A stretch of DNA of 16,662 bases, taken from positions 1 to 16,662 of the forward strand of contig SOJB01000062.1 in NCBI GenBank assembly GCA_004376695.1. The letters are read 5' to 3'. Position numbers and translations under genes: made by a program. This document shows, piece after piece, positions 1 to 7,792 of the stretch. Under the pieces are notes generated by a model. It was not told the DNA's origin. It did not search any database and saw nothing but the letters and a program-made list of their open reading frames with translations. The number at the start of each line of letters is the position of its first letter. Position 1 is the first letter of the stretch. Source of the stretch: Dehalococcoidia bacterium (GTDB taxonomy: Bacteria > Chloroflexota > Dehalococcoidia > GIF9 > AB-539-J10).

Positions 1-1095
1 GACATCACCGAGCGGAAGAAGATGGAAGAAGCGATAAGACGGGCAGCCGAGGAATGGAAGGAGACCTTCGATTCCATCAGCGATGCCATTTCTATTAGCA
101 GTAGGGACTGCCGGCTTCTGCGGGTGAATCAGGCATTTGCTGACATGTTTCACACGGAGCGTGGTAAGATCGTCGACAAGCACTGCTATGAGATTATGCA
201 TGGTATCAACGAACCTGTCTCAGGCTGCCCGCACCTGGAAACGCTGAAGACCGGTAAGCCTGCTGCAGCAGATTTCTTTGAGCCCCACGTGGGCATTCAT
301 CTTGAGCTGACAACTTCACCCATCTTCGATGAAAGAGGTGAGATTACGGGCACTGTTCACATTGCTAGAGACATTACTGAGCGCAAGCGACAGGAGGAGC
401 AGTTGATGATGGCTGACCGGCTGGCTTCCATCGGCGAACTGGCAGCCGGCACTGCCCACGAGCTTAACAACCCGCTTACGAGCGTTATCGGTTTTTCGCG
501 GTTGCTCATGGAGAAGGATGTTTCCGATGATATCCGTGAGGATCTGGGGATTATCTGTAGCGAGGCGCAGCGCGCCACCGAAGTGATTAAGCAGCTTCTT
601 CAATTCGCCCGTAAGCGCACACCCGCGGAGCAGTTGAACCAGATAAACAGCGTTGTTGAGCATGTGCTGAGATTGCGCGCCTACGAGCAGAGGGCGCACA
701 ACATCGAAGTCCGGACAGATCTTGCCCCTGCCCTGCCCGAGATTATGATCGACTACTTCCAGATGCAGCAGGTCTTACTCAACATAATCATCAACGCCGA
801 ACAATCTATGGTGGAGGCTAACGAGAGGGGGACCCTGACTATTGCTACCAGAAGACGAAATAGCACCGTCGTGATCTCGGTCACCGATGACGGCCTGGGT
901 ATCTCACAGGAACATCTGGGCCAGATATTCGACCCCTTCTTCACCACCAAGAAGGCAGGCAAGGGAACCGGGCTTGGTTTGAGCATCTGCCGTAGGATTG
1001 TGACGGAGCACAGCGGTCAAATATATGCCAGGAGCAGGCCGGGTGAAGGAGCCACCTTTTATGTTGAATTGCCCATCAACGGTGCCCGACCATAG
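1..1095 (+). CDS. PAS sensor histidine kinase (5' end outside window)
   Basis: This is a cytosolic-looking sensor kinase that should autophosphorylate a histidine and pass phosphate to a response regulator. The frame is open to base 1, where it encodes DITERKK, the usual tail of a PAS/PAC domain, so at least one more PAS domain lies upstream and the ATG at 22 is internal. Counting from that ATG, a PAS domain spans about residues 10-125 and contains two cysteines (C55, C69) in a CY..HG...P...CP pattern. HisKA follows with the H-box AHELNNP (H146). HATPase_c has an N-box (NIIINAEQSM), G1 (DDGLGI), F-box (DPFFTTK) and G2 (GKGTGLGLS). No membrane segment is visible in this part. The next gene, a REC/HD-GYP regulator, starts 11 bases downstream and is the natural candidate partner. 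The ligand is unknown. Confidence 0.93.
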   Translation, partial: DITERKKMEEAIRRAAEEWKETFDSISDAISISSRDCRLLRVNQAFADMFHTERGKIVDKHCYEIMHGINEPVSGCPHLETLKTGKPAAADFFEPHVGIHLELTTSPIFDERGEITGTVHIARDITERKRQEEQLMMADRLASIGELAAGTAHELNNPLTSVIGFSRLLMEKDVSDDIREDLGIICSEAQRATEVIKQLLQFARKRTPAEQLNQINSVVEHVLRLRAYEQRAHNIEVRTDLAPALPEIMIDYFQMQQVLLNIIINAEQSMVEANERGTLTIATRRRNSTVVISVTDDGLGISQEHLGQIFDPFFTTKKAGKGTGLGLSICRRIVTEHSGQIYARSRPGEGATFYVELPINGARP

Positions 1096-1106
1096 TAAGG
1101 TATGCC

Positions 1107-2189
1107 ATGAAACAGACTGACGTCAACGAGAAGAGTACTTCGCTGCGAGAGACATTGCTCACCGTCGATGATGAAGCTGGGATCAGGAAGCTCCTTCGCC
1201 GCAGATTATCACGAGAAGGCTACCGGTGCGAGGAGGCGGGTAGTGCTGAGCAAGCCCTGAACATTCTGGCAGCCAGTCCCATATCTCTGGTCATCCTGGA
1301 CATAAAGCTGCCGGGCAAGTCAGGAATGGAAGTGCTCCCGGAAATAAAGATGGGCTACCCCGACACGGCGGTCGTTATGGTTACTGTTCTTTCTGAGATG
1401 AGTGTTGCTGTCCAGTGCCTGAAACAGGGGGCTGATGACTACATCTGCAAGCCCTTTAACCTGGACGAAGTTTCCCTGAGCGTGCAGAGGGCTCTCGAGA
1501 GAAGAGATCTGCAGCTCAAGCTCAAGGGGTATCAGCACTCCCTCGAGGAAAGGGTTGAGGAGCAGACGCTAGAGATTAGAAAGCTGTCCCTTGGCGCCAT
1601 TGAGTCGCTGGTATTCGCCCTCGAAGCTAAGGACAGATATACTGGAGGACATTCCCGCCGGGTGGCCAACATGGCGCTGGCGTTAGGCAATGAGCTCGGT
1701 CTATCCCCCGACCATATAGAGGATCTGCGATGGGGAAGCTTACTCCACGACGTCGGGAAGATTGCGGTTGACCAGGATATCCAGAACAAGCCCGACAGGT
1801 TGACAGACGAGGAGTACGAGCACATTATGACCCATGCTCATGTCGGCGCTGGAATTGTTCAGCCGGTGGTCAATGATAGAGTGGTCAAGACGATCGAGCA
1901 CCACCATGACTATTACGACGGCAGCGGGCTTCTTCATGCTTTAGCAGGCAATGATATACCGCTGGCAGCCAGGATCCTGACTGTAGCTGATGCGTTTGAT
2001 GCCATGACATCTGACCGGCCATATCGGCCGGCAATGTCCAGCAGGGAAGCTATGGATGAAATTGAGCGCGGTGCCGGCACCCAGTTCGACCCGGCTGTCG
2101 TTGCCGCATTACTTAGAACGACCGCAGCCGTAGTGGGTGCGACCAGGAGTCGGAATCTGCGAAGCCGTCCGGTTGATGGTCGTTGGTAG
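1107..2189 (+). CDS. Response regulator with HD-GYP-type phosphodiesterase domain
   Basis: This is an RpfG-like regulator of 360 residues. The REC domain (about 15-130) has the acidic pair D21/D22, phosphoacceptor D65 in VILDIKLP, and K115 in CKPF. A charged helical linker (about 130-165) leads to an HD domain (about 165-345) with the HD pair H214-D215 in LLHDVGKI, further likely metal ligands H243, H265, H266 and D295, and the family block ADAFDAMTSDRPYR. HD-GYP proteins usually hydrolyse cyclic di-GMP or related cyclic dinucleotides. Here the GYP triplet after DGS is GLL (274-276), so substrate or activity may differ. A weak TAAGG (1096-1100) precedes the ATG. It is the only member of the cluster with an output domain, so it probably links the kinases to second-messenger levels. 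That link is inference. Confidence 0.92.
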   Translation: MKQTDVNEKSTSLRETLLTVDDEAGIRKLLRRRLSREGYRCEEAGSAEQALNILAASPISLVILDIKLPGKSGMEVLPEIKMGYPDTAVVMVTVLSEMSVAVQCLKQGADDYICKPFNLDEVSLSVQRALERRDLQLKLKGYQHSLEERVEEQTLEIRKLSLGAIESLVFALEAKDRYTGGHSRRVANMALALGNELGLSPDHIEDLRWGSLLHDVGKIAVDQDIQNKPDRLTDEEYEHIMTHAHVGAGIVQPVVNDRVVKTIEHHHDYYDGSGLLHALAGNDIPLAARILTVADAFDAMTSDRPYRPAMSSREAMDEIERGAGTQFDPAVVAALLRTTAAVVGATRSRNLRSRPVDGRW

Positions 2190-2195
2190 GAATAT

Positions 2196-2200
2196 GGAGG
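2196..2200 (+). promoter_or_regulatory. Shine-Dalgarno for the 2212 REC gene
   Basis: GGAGG lies 11 bases before the ATG at 2212 and supports that start. It follows the stop codon of the HD-GYP gene by six bases, so the gene appears to be translated independently from a shared transcript. Confidence 0.6.
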
Positions 2201-2211
2201 CTTGAATTCAC

Positions 2212-2658
2212 ATGGATGAAGACAACAGGAAGACGGTGCTTGTTGCCGACGACGAGCCAACGGTCAGGAAACTGGTATGTAGAATGCTGGATAACGACTA
2301 CAACGTAATCGAAGCACAGAATGGAAGAGAGGCGGTAAATCTGGCCTGCAGCCGCAGACCTGATATTGTCTTCATGGATATGATGATGCCGGACGTGGAT
2401 GGACTCAGTGCTTGCTACGAGATTAAGGCAAACGAGAGTACCAGGGAAATCCCTGTGGTCATGCTCACGGCCATAAGCTATGTCCTTAATAAGAAGCTCA
2501 GCGAAGATGTCGCGGGTGCCGACGGGTACATAACTAAGCCGTTCACTCGCGAGTCCCTGCTGGAGGAAATGAGACGGCTAATTCCGTCAGGCGGCGATGA
2601 TGCTGAATTCATGCGTTATGAGCAATCGGTAACAAGAAAGGCCGGATATGTGGGATGA
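2212..2658 (+). CDS. Stand-alone REC response regulator
   Basis: This is a 148-residue CheY-like receiver with no output domain. The acidic pair D13/D14, phosphoacceptor D56 (FMDMMMP), T86 (MLTA) and K109 (TKPF) are all present, so phosphorylation should be possible. After the receiver fold (about 8-123) there is only a short tail of roughly 25 residues with no recognisable domain. It sits 22 bases after the HD-GYP regulator and about 80 bases before the second PAS kinase. It could act by protein-protein contact or as a phosphate-transfer intermediate between the kinases of this cluster. Which kinase it pairs with cannot be read from the sequence. Confidence 0.92.
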   Translation: MDEDNRKTVLVADDEPTVRKLVCRMLDNDYNVIEAQNGREAVNLACSRRPDIVFMDMMMPDVDGLSACYEIKANESTREIPVVMLTAISYVLNKKLSEDVAGADGYITKPFTRESLLEEMRRLIPSGGDDAEFMRYEQSVTRKAGYVG

Positions 2659-2737
2659 TCGAAGCAATGCTCATTCATCGGGCCCTTCTGTGGTCGATGG
2701 TGAGGAACGGATAGTAGATGACGGTATTTGAGACATC

Positions 2738-3883
2738 ATGAAGCAAATGTCGAAAACGAGCGAGTTGATTGCTAAGCCGGAAGTAATGGCAGGTGAGATC
2801 AAGCAATCGAGGGAACTGTTCCGGATACTGTTCCATCGCTCACCAATCGGCACCTACATTATTCAGAATGGACACTTCCGACTTGTCAATCGCCAGCTCG
2901 CCTATATTCTAGGTTATGAGGAAGATGAACTTATAGGGAGGCCCTCTCTGGGTTTTGTTCTTGCAGAGGATAGGGATGCTGTGCGGGAAAACGCTGTAAG
3001 GATGCTGAAGGCAGGATGCTCTCTAGGGTACGAATTCAGGATTATTACTAAGCAGGCAAACATCAAATGGGTGATGGAAACAGTTGCTCCCGTCCACTAC
3101 CAGAGGAAACGAGCAACGCTTGGGAGTCTCGTAGATGTGACTGAGCGCAAGCAAGTGGAGGAGAGGTTGAAGCAAATTACAGTCGAGATGCAGCGTTCTA
3201 ACACTGAGCTGGAGCAATTCGCTTACGTGATTTCACACGATCTGCAGGAGCCGCTGCGTATGGTCTCGAGCTATACCCAACTGCTGGCTAAGCGCTACAG
3301 CAATAAGCTGGACTCCGATGCAGATGAGTTTATCGCTTATGCTGTGGATGGTGCCAAGAGGATGCAAACATTGCTTCACAGTCTTCTAGACTACTCCCGT
3401 GTCGGCACTCGCGGGAAGCCTTTTGGCCTGGTCAACTGTGAACATGTCGTTGAACAAGCGGTGGCCAACCTTAAGATAGCGATCGAAGAAAGTGGGGCGT
3501 CGGTGAGCTATGACGTCCTACCCACGGTAATGGGTGATGAGGGGCAGTTGGTGCAGTTGTTTCAGAACCTCATCGGCAATGCTATTAAGTTTCGTGGGGA
3601 GGAACCACCGAAAGTCCACATTTGGGCGGGGAGGAGGGACAGCGTAGTGACCTTCTCCGTTAACGATAATGGCATCGGCATTAATCCTCAGCATAGCCAG
3701 AGTATCTTCGAGATCTTCAGACGTTTGCATACCAGAGAGGAGTATCCGGGAACGGGTATGGGCCTAGCTATCTGCAAGAAGATCGCAGAGCGACATGGCG
3801 GGCACATCTCGGTGCAATCGCAACCTGGACAAGGCTCAACATTCCACTTCAGTGTCGACATGGCGGGAGGTGAATCTGCATGA
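2738..3883 (+). CDS. PAS sensor histidine kinase, phytochrome-like transmitter
   Basis: This 381-residue kinase has one PAS/PAC domain (about 22-140), a short coiled linker and a transmitter. The H-box is FAYVISHDLQEPLRMV (H167), the form typical of Cph1-like and many other PAS kinases. HATPase_c shows an N-box (NLIGNAIKF), G1 (DNGIGI), a FEIFRR F-box region and G2 (GTGMGLAIC). No GAF or PHY domain and no transmembrane helix is present, so it is not itself a phytochrome, and the signal is unknown. An in-frame stop at 2729 limits the start to this ATG or one three codons later. No clear Shine-Dalgarno is seen. It overlaps the next gene by four bases (ATGA), and that gene is an Rcp1-like receiver, the classical partner type for such transmitters. 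The pairing is therefore likely. Confidence 0.93.
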   Translation: MKQMSKTSELIAKPEVMAGEIKQSRELFRILFHRSPIGTYIIQNGHFRLVNRQLAYILGYEEDELIGRPSLGFVLAEDRDAVRENAVRMLKAGCSLGYEFRIITKQANIKWVMETVAPVHYQRKRATLGSLVDVTERKQVEERLKQITVEMQRSNTELEQFAYVISHDLQEPLRMVSSYTQLLAKRYSNKLDSDADEFIAYAVDGAKRMQTLLHSLLDYSRVGTRGKPFGLVNCEHVVEQAVANLKIAIEESGASVSYDVLPTVMGDEGQLVQLFQNLIGNAIKFRGEEPPKVHIWAGRRDSVVTFSVNDNGIGINPQHSQSIFEIFRRLHTREEYPGTGMGLAICKKIAERHGGHISVQSQPGQGSTFHFSVDMAGGESA

Positions 3884-4332
3884 ACAGTCAAGTAGCCGAA
3901 CGACCTATGGAGATTCTCCTCGTTGACGATAACCCGGGAGACGTGCGGCTTACAGCGGAGGCTCTCAAGGATGGCAAAGTAGAGAACAAACTACATACTG
4001 CGAAGGACGGTATGGAGGCGATTGCTTTCCTACGCAGAAAAGGAAGGTATACCGATGCACCCCGCCCCGACCTCATCCTGCTTGACCTGAACATGCCTCG
4101 AATGAACGGCCGGCAGGTATTGGCGGAAATCAAAGAAGACTCGGCGCTGAGACACATCCCCGTAGTTATACTTACAGGCTCACGAGAAATGGACGACATC
4201 GTCAACATGTACGACCTGCATGCGAATTGCTATGTCACCAAGCCAATCGACTTTGAGCAGTTCACCATGATGGTGAAGTCCATCACCGACTTCTGGTTGA
4301 CCATCGTGAAACTTCCATCGGAGGCAAGTTAA
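3880..4332 (+). CDS. Rcp1-like REC response regulator
   Basis: This 150-residue stand-alone receiver resembles Rcp1, the cognate regulator of cyanobacterial phytochrome Cph1. Visible marks are the acidic pair D16/D17 in LLVDDNPGD, phosphoacceptor D69 in LILLDLNMP, the ILTGS threonine loop, and the C-terminal block NCYVTKPIDF followed by a hydrophobic helix ending in DFWL. It has no output domain. Its ATG overlaps the stop of the preceding PAS kinase (ATGA), implying translational coupling and a kinase-regulator pair. The downstream hybrid kinase begins directly after its stop codon, so the three genes form a tightly packed unit. Confidence 0.93.
   Translation: MNSQVAERPMEILLVDDNPGDVRLTAEALKDGKVENKLHTAKDGMEAIAFLRRKGRYTDAPRPDLILLDLNMPRMNGRQVLAEIKEDSALRHIPVVILTGSREMDDIVNMYDLHANCYVTKPIDFEQFTMMVKSITDFWLTIVKLPSEAS
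4320..4324 (+). promoter_or_regulatory. Shine-Dalgarno fixing a TTG start at 4333
   Basis: GGAGG lies eight bases before TTG at 4333, inside the last codons of the preceding REC gene. It supports the TTG as the start of the hybrid kinase. The spacing is ideal, and the next in-frame ATG would remove most of the REC domain. Confidence 0.7.
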
Positions 4333-5460
4333 TTGACCGATAAACCTGTCAGTATCCTGCTAATCGAGGACAACCCTGGCGATAGGCGCCTGATCCGCGA
4401 GATGCTGGCTGAGGCTGGCAATGTCGCTTTCGATGTGCAGTATGCTGATCGGCTACAGGCGGCAACGGACTACTTAGGTCAGAATGGAGTTGAAGTGATT
4501 CTTCTGGACCTCGGCCTTCCCGATAGCCAGGGGTTGGAAACACTGAGGAAGGTTTACGCGCAAGCATCAGAGATGCCAATAGTGGTGCTAACCGGCCTCA
4601 ATGACGAGATGGTCGGAGTCCAAGCGATCAACGAAGGAGCCCAGGACTATCTGATCAAGGGGCAAGTAGATACACAATTGCTGAGGCGTACCATACGCTA
4701 TGCCATCGAGCGCAAGCAGGCGGAGGAAAGAGAACGACGACTTCAGGTACAACTGAATCTCTCCAACCGCCTGGCTTCACTGGGACTGATGGTGGAAGGC
4801 TTTGCTCACGAGATAAACAATCCTCTTGCCAGTGTCATCGGTTTTGCTCAAATGCTGGCGTATGAGGATATTCCTGAGAATGCCAGGGAAGACGTTAAGA
4901 CGATCGAAGATAATGCCCAGCGAGTTGTGGACATTATGACGAACCTGCTAGCATTTGCGAGGCAGCAGAAGCTGGAGCGAACGTATATCAATGTTAACGA
5001 CACGGTAATGGCTGCTCTGGAGATGCTCGGCCATCCGCTAGAGGGTGGCAACATAACCATAACTACCCGGCTTGACCCGGCACTGCCTTCGACCATGGCC
5101 GATGGCGCTCTACTGCAACAAGCGTTTCTTAACCTGGTCATCAATGCTGAAACAGAGATGAAACTAGCTCATGGCAAGGGCAACCTGTTGATCATGACAG
5201 AGTTGATAAGTGACACCATTCAGGTATCATTTAACGACGACGGTCCGGGGATCGCCCAGGCGAATCTGGTTCATCTATTTGATCCTTTCTTCAGCACCCG
5301 TGGGGTCGGCCAGGGGAGAGGTCTTGGCTTAAGCGTCTGTTACGGAATCATTGCCGACCATAACGGCCGGATTAATGTCGAAAGCCAGCTCGGCAAGGGA
5401 TCTCTCTTCACCGTAGAGCTACCTGTCGTCCCTGAAGAGAGCGGTGTAGAAGTAAGCTGA
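4333..5460 (+). CDS. Hybrid REC-HisKA-HATPase histidine kinase
   Basis: This 375-residue protein begins with a receiver (about 5-125). It has acidic residues E12/D13, phosphoacceptor D59 (VILLDLGLP) and K109, here in DYLIKGQ, with glycine where KP is usual. A short coiled linker leads straight to HisKA with H-box FAHEINNP (H159), then HATPase_c with N-box (NLVINAETEM), G1 (DDGPGI), F-box (DPFFSTR) and G2 (GQGRGLGLSVC). There is no PAS domain and no membrane segment, so the input is probably phosphate arriving at its REC domain. That would make it a secondary kinase in a relay. Its transmitter resembles that of the first kinase in the window (LASIGELAAGTAHELNNP against LASLGLMVEGFAHEINNP), suggesting a shared origin. 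The start is TTG, supported by GGAGG at 4320. Confidence 0.92.
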   Translation: MTDKPVSILLIEDNPGDRRLIREMLAEAGNVAFDVQYADRLQAATDYLGQNGVEVILLDLGLPDSQGLETLRKVYAQASEMPIVVLTGLNDEMVGVQAINEGAQDYLIKGQVDTQLLRRTIRYAIERKQAEERERRLQVQLNLSNRLASLGLMVEGFAHEINNPLASVIGFAQMLAYEDIPENAREDVKTIEDNAQRVVDIMTNLLAFARQQKLERTYINVNDTVMAALEMLGHPLEGGNITITTRLDPALPSTMADGALLQQAFLNLVINAETEMKLAHGKGNLLIMTELISDTIQVSFNDDGPGIAQANLVHLFDPFFSTRGVGQGRGLGLSVCYGIIADHNGRINVESQLGKGSLFTVELPVVPEESGVEVS

Positions 5461-5568
5461 CTTATTGCCGACGGCATCCTGAAGCTTTCCAAGTACTCTC
5501 GCAGATGCCTGTATTCCCGTTACTGCGTCTTCAATCGTCTGGTGACCCCGAACTGTAGTCCTCGCATC

Positions 5569-5598
5569 TTGACTCGTAAACCGACTCGCGGTGATATT
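5569..5598 (+). promoter_or_regulatory. Possible sigma-70 promoter before the P-loop gene
   Basis: TTGACT (5569-5574) and GATATT (5593-5598) are separated by 18 bases and match the consensus at five and four of six positions. The expected transcription start falls next to the ATG at 5607. No Shine-Dalgarno is visible, so the message could be leaderless. The rest of the 146-base gap after the signalling cluster shows no gene and only a short GCCG-A-CGGC palindrome at 5467-5475. Confidence 0.4.
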
Positions 5599-5606
5599 GT
5601 CATGTT

Positions 5607-6192
5607 ATGGCAGGCAGCCCGGATGACGATGTGGAGAAGCTAAGGCAGAGCCTCAATACCTTACCTCAACCGCAGGTGGCGCCGCCGCTTATAGTGGTCA
5701 GCGGCCTGCCAGGCACGGGCAAGTCGTTTTTCTGCCGTAAGCTGGCTGAGAGGCTGCCCGTTCTCATCTTAGCCAGTGATACCATGCGGAGAATCCTTTT
5801 TCCCTCCCCTCGTTACAAGGACAATGAGAACAGGCGTCTTTTTTCTGCCTGCCATGCTCTTATCGAGGAGCTACTGAGGAAGGGAATACCCGTCGTTTTT
5901 GATGCCACGAACCTGGCGGAGCACCATCGGGAATACCTGTTACCGTGCTGCAGAAAGAACACGGGCCAGGCTCATCCTGGTCTCCGTTGAAGCTTCTGCC
6001 GAAGTGGTGCGGCAACGCCTTCTGGCCCGAGAAGAAGCAGGTGTGCCTCAGGATGACTCGGAAGCCGATTGGGCAGTGTATAATAGAATGAGACCTCGAA
6101 GAGAGAGGATTCCCCGCAATCATTTCGTTGTTGATACCTCGCAGGATATTACTGCCGCAATCGACAAGATTGTGCGGGCGACAAAGAGATAA
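5607..6192 (+). pseudogene. Small P-loop kinase-like ATPase, interrupted by a frameshift
   Basis: Two reading frames together make a protein of about 194 residues of the small P-loop nucleoside/polynucleotide-kinase-like group. The first frame carries Walker A GLPGTGKS (33-40), SDTMRR (about 57-62) and VVFDATN (D99). It then diverges after EYL (residue 111) and stops at 5990. The family-like sequence resumes in the next frame at 5941 as YRAAERTRARLILVSVEA and runs to the stop at 6192, with an arginine-rich lid region (RQRLLARE, RMRPRRER). Dropping one T around 5940, in CTGTTACC, restores one continuous protein. Either the gene is decaying or the read has an indel. The strong conservation on both sides suggests a recent or artefactual event. 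The phosphate acceptor is unknown. No antitoxin-like gene lies beside it. Confidence 0.7.
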
Positions 6193-6209
6193 GTGCGGCG
6201 TTTTCTTTG

Positions 6210-6239
6210 TTGACCTCTTCAATTCTTCATCTGGATAAA
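6210..6239 (+). promoter_or_regulatory. Probable sigma-70 promoter for the aminopeptidase
   Basis: TTGACC (6210-6215) and GATAAA (6234-6239) lie 18 bases apart and match consensus at five and four of six positions. Transcription would start near 6246, giving a leader of roughly 38 bases that contains the Shine-Dalgarno at 6272. This is a conventional arrangement, unlike the other promoters in the window. Confidence 0.5.
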
Positions 6240-6271
6240 GTAAAATAAGTGTTCTGAAATCGACATGTTCT

Positions 6272-6277
6272 AGGAGG
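6272..6277 (+). promoter_or_regulatory. Shine-Dalgarno fixing a TTG start at 6284
   Basis: AGGAGG lies six bases before TTG at 6284. It is the best ribosome-binding site in the window and justifies calling the non-ATG start of the leucyl aminopeptidase. Confidence 0.75.
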
Positions 6278-6283
6278 CGGGTC

Positions 6284-7792
6284 TTGGAAATCAAAGTCAT
6301 AACTGGAGATATAGCTCAGATCGAAGCCGATGCCATTGTGGTGAGCCTTTCTGAAGGAGTGGAACAACCGGGAGGCGCTACTGCTGCTGTGGACAGAGCC
6401 TTGGATGGAGCTATCAGTTCTCTCATTAGTCGACGCGAGATTAAGGGCAAATTCGGAGAGGTCAGCATTGTCCATACGTTTGGGAAGCTACCCGGGAGGA
6501 TGGTGGCTGTTGCTGGGCTGGGCAAGGCCGAGGACTTGAACGCGGATAGAATTCGCGCGGTAGCGGGGGAATTTTGCCGGGCATTGCGAAAACTGAATTG
6601 CCGTAAGATAGCTACAGTACTTCATGGTGCTGGCGCAGGTGGCATTGAGCCTGTGGCCTCGGCTGCAGCAATAGCTGAGGGCGCTCTTCTCGGGCTCTAT
6701 AGCTTCACCAAATATAAGAAACCTGAATATGAAGATGTCAAAGAAATGCTCATAGTGGTGAAGGAAGAAGAGACGGCCCCGAGCCTGGAGCGGGCCGTTG
6801 ACAAGGCAAGGGTGGTGGCTGAAGCTGCTAGCCTGGCCCGAACGATGGTTGATGAACCGGCTAATCATATGACGCCCAGCCGGATGGCTGAAGCAGCCAA
6901 AGAAATAGCCGGCAAATATGATTTGGAGTTCAAGGTCTTTGACAGAGAGGACATGGAGGGGATGGGCATGGGAGCGCTCCTGGGGGTGGCAAGAGGAAGT
7001 AACGAGCCGCCCAAACTAATGACTCTCAGCTATCGAGGAGACGGACGGTCTCAAGAAGCTCTAGGCTTCCTGGGCAAGGGCATAACGTTTGATTCTGGAG
7101 GAATCTCCATCAAGCCCTCGGAGGGAATGGGTGAGATGAAGGGTGACATGGCCGGTGCTGCTGCCGTCGTGGCAGCGCTTGGTGCCATTGCTCAGCTGAA
7201 ACCGCAGGTTAATGTCACCGCCATAGTTCCGGCTACCGAGAATCTGCCGAGCGGCACGGCCCTTAAACCGGGGGATATACTGAAGGCCATGAACGGCAAG
7301 ACCATAGAAGTGATAAGCACCGATGCCGAAGGAAGGCTTATCCTGGCTGATGCCCTGTGTTACGGTCAGAAGCTGGGGCTATCTCCCCTGATAGATTTGG
7401 CCACCTTGACCGGAGCTTGCCGCATTGCTCTGGGCACCTTATATGGCGGTCTCTTCAGCAACAACCGGGACCTGGCAGAGAAGGTCCTCAAAGCTGGGGA
7501 AAGAGCCGGAGAGAGGATGTGGCAGATGCCCATGCCTGCAGAGTACAAGGAGCTAATCAAAAGCGAAGTCGCCGATATTAAGAATGGCGGCAACAGGCTT
7601 GGCGGGGCTATCACAGCCGCCCTCTTCCTGGCTGAATTCGCCGGTGATACCCCCTGGGTTCATGTCGATATAGCCGGCCCCGCTTCCTCGACCAAAGAGA
7701 GCGGCTATCTGGTAAAAGGAGCTACCGGATTCGGTGTAAGAACTCTAGTCGAATTCGCCTTGAGCGAAGCAGAGAGAGGGGAGACCAAATGA
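6284..7792 (+). CDS. pepA: Leucyl aminopeptidase, peptidase family M17
   Basis: This is a cytosolic two-metal aminopeptidase that removes N-terminal residues from peptides. At 502 residues it has the usual family length. The N-terminal macro-like domain covers about 1-160 and the catalytic domain about 180-500. Catalytic-domain residues seen by comparison with known M17 enzymes are K265 and D270 (GKGITFDSGG), K277 (SIKP), D288 (MKGDMAGAAA), and D347, E349 and R351 in STDAEGRL. The family signature is NTDAEGRL, so serine replaces the first asparagine (S345), while metal ligands and the catalytic arginine are kept. It starts at TTG with a strong Shine-Dalgarno and has its own promoter. Its stop overlaps the start of the metallohydrolase gene (ATGA), so the two are probably co-translated. 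Some family members also bind DNA, which the sequence does not decide. Confidence 0.95.
   Translation: MEIKVITGDIAQIEADAIVVSLSEGVEQPGGATAAVDRALDGAISSLISRREIKGKFGEVSIVHTFGKLPGRMVAVAGLGKAEDLNADRIRAVAGEFCRALRKLNCRKIATVLHGAGAGGIEPVASAAAIAEGALLGLYSFTKYKKPEYEDVKEMLIVVKEEETAPSLERAVDKARVVAEAASLARTMVDEPANHMTPSRMAEAAKEIAGKYDLEFKVFDREDMEGMGMGALLGVARGSNEPPKLMTLSYRGDGRSQEALGFLGKGITFDSGGISIKPSEGMGEMKGDMAGAAAVVAALGAIAQLKPQVNVTAIVPATENLPSGTALKPGDILKAMNGKTIEVISTDAEGRLILADALCYGQKLGLSPLIDLATLTGACRIALGTLYGGLFSNNRDLAEKVLKAGERAGERMWQMPMPAEYKELIKSEVADIKNGGNRLGGAITAALFLAEFAGDTPWVHVDIAGPASSTKESGYLVKGATGFGVRTLVEFALSEAERGETK

Noticed and set aside
2738..3883. A true phytochrome photoreceptor
   Set aside because: The transmitter and the Rcp1-like partner resemble phytochrome systems, but the N-terminus is a single PAS domain without GAF, PHY or a bilin-binding cysteine context.
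5461..5606. Remnant gene after the signalling cluster
   Set aside because: A frame reads for some residues here but has no family resemblance and no ribosome-binding site. I see only a possible promoter at its end.
5607..6192. Zeta-type toxin of a toxin-antitoxin pair
   Set aside because: A P-loop and small size alone are not enough. No small antitoxin gene adjoins it, and the DATN and arginine-lid features fit a general small-kinase family.
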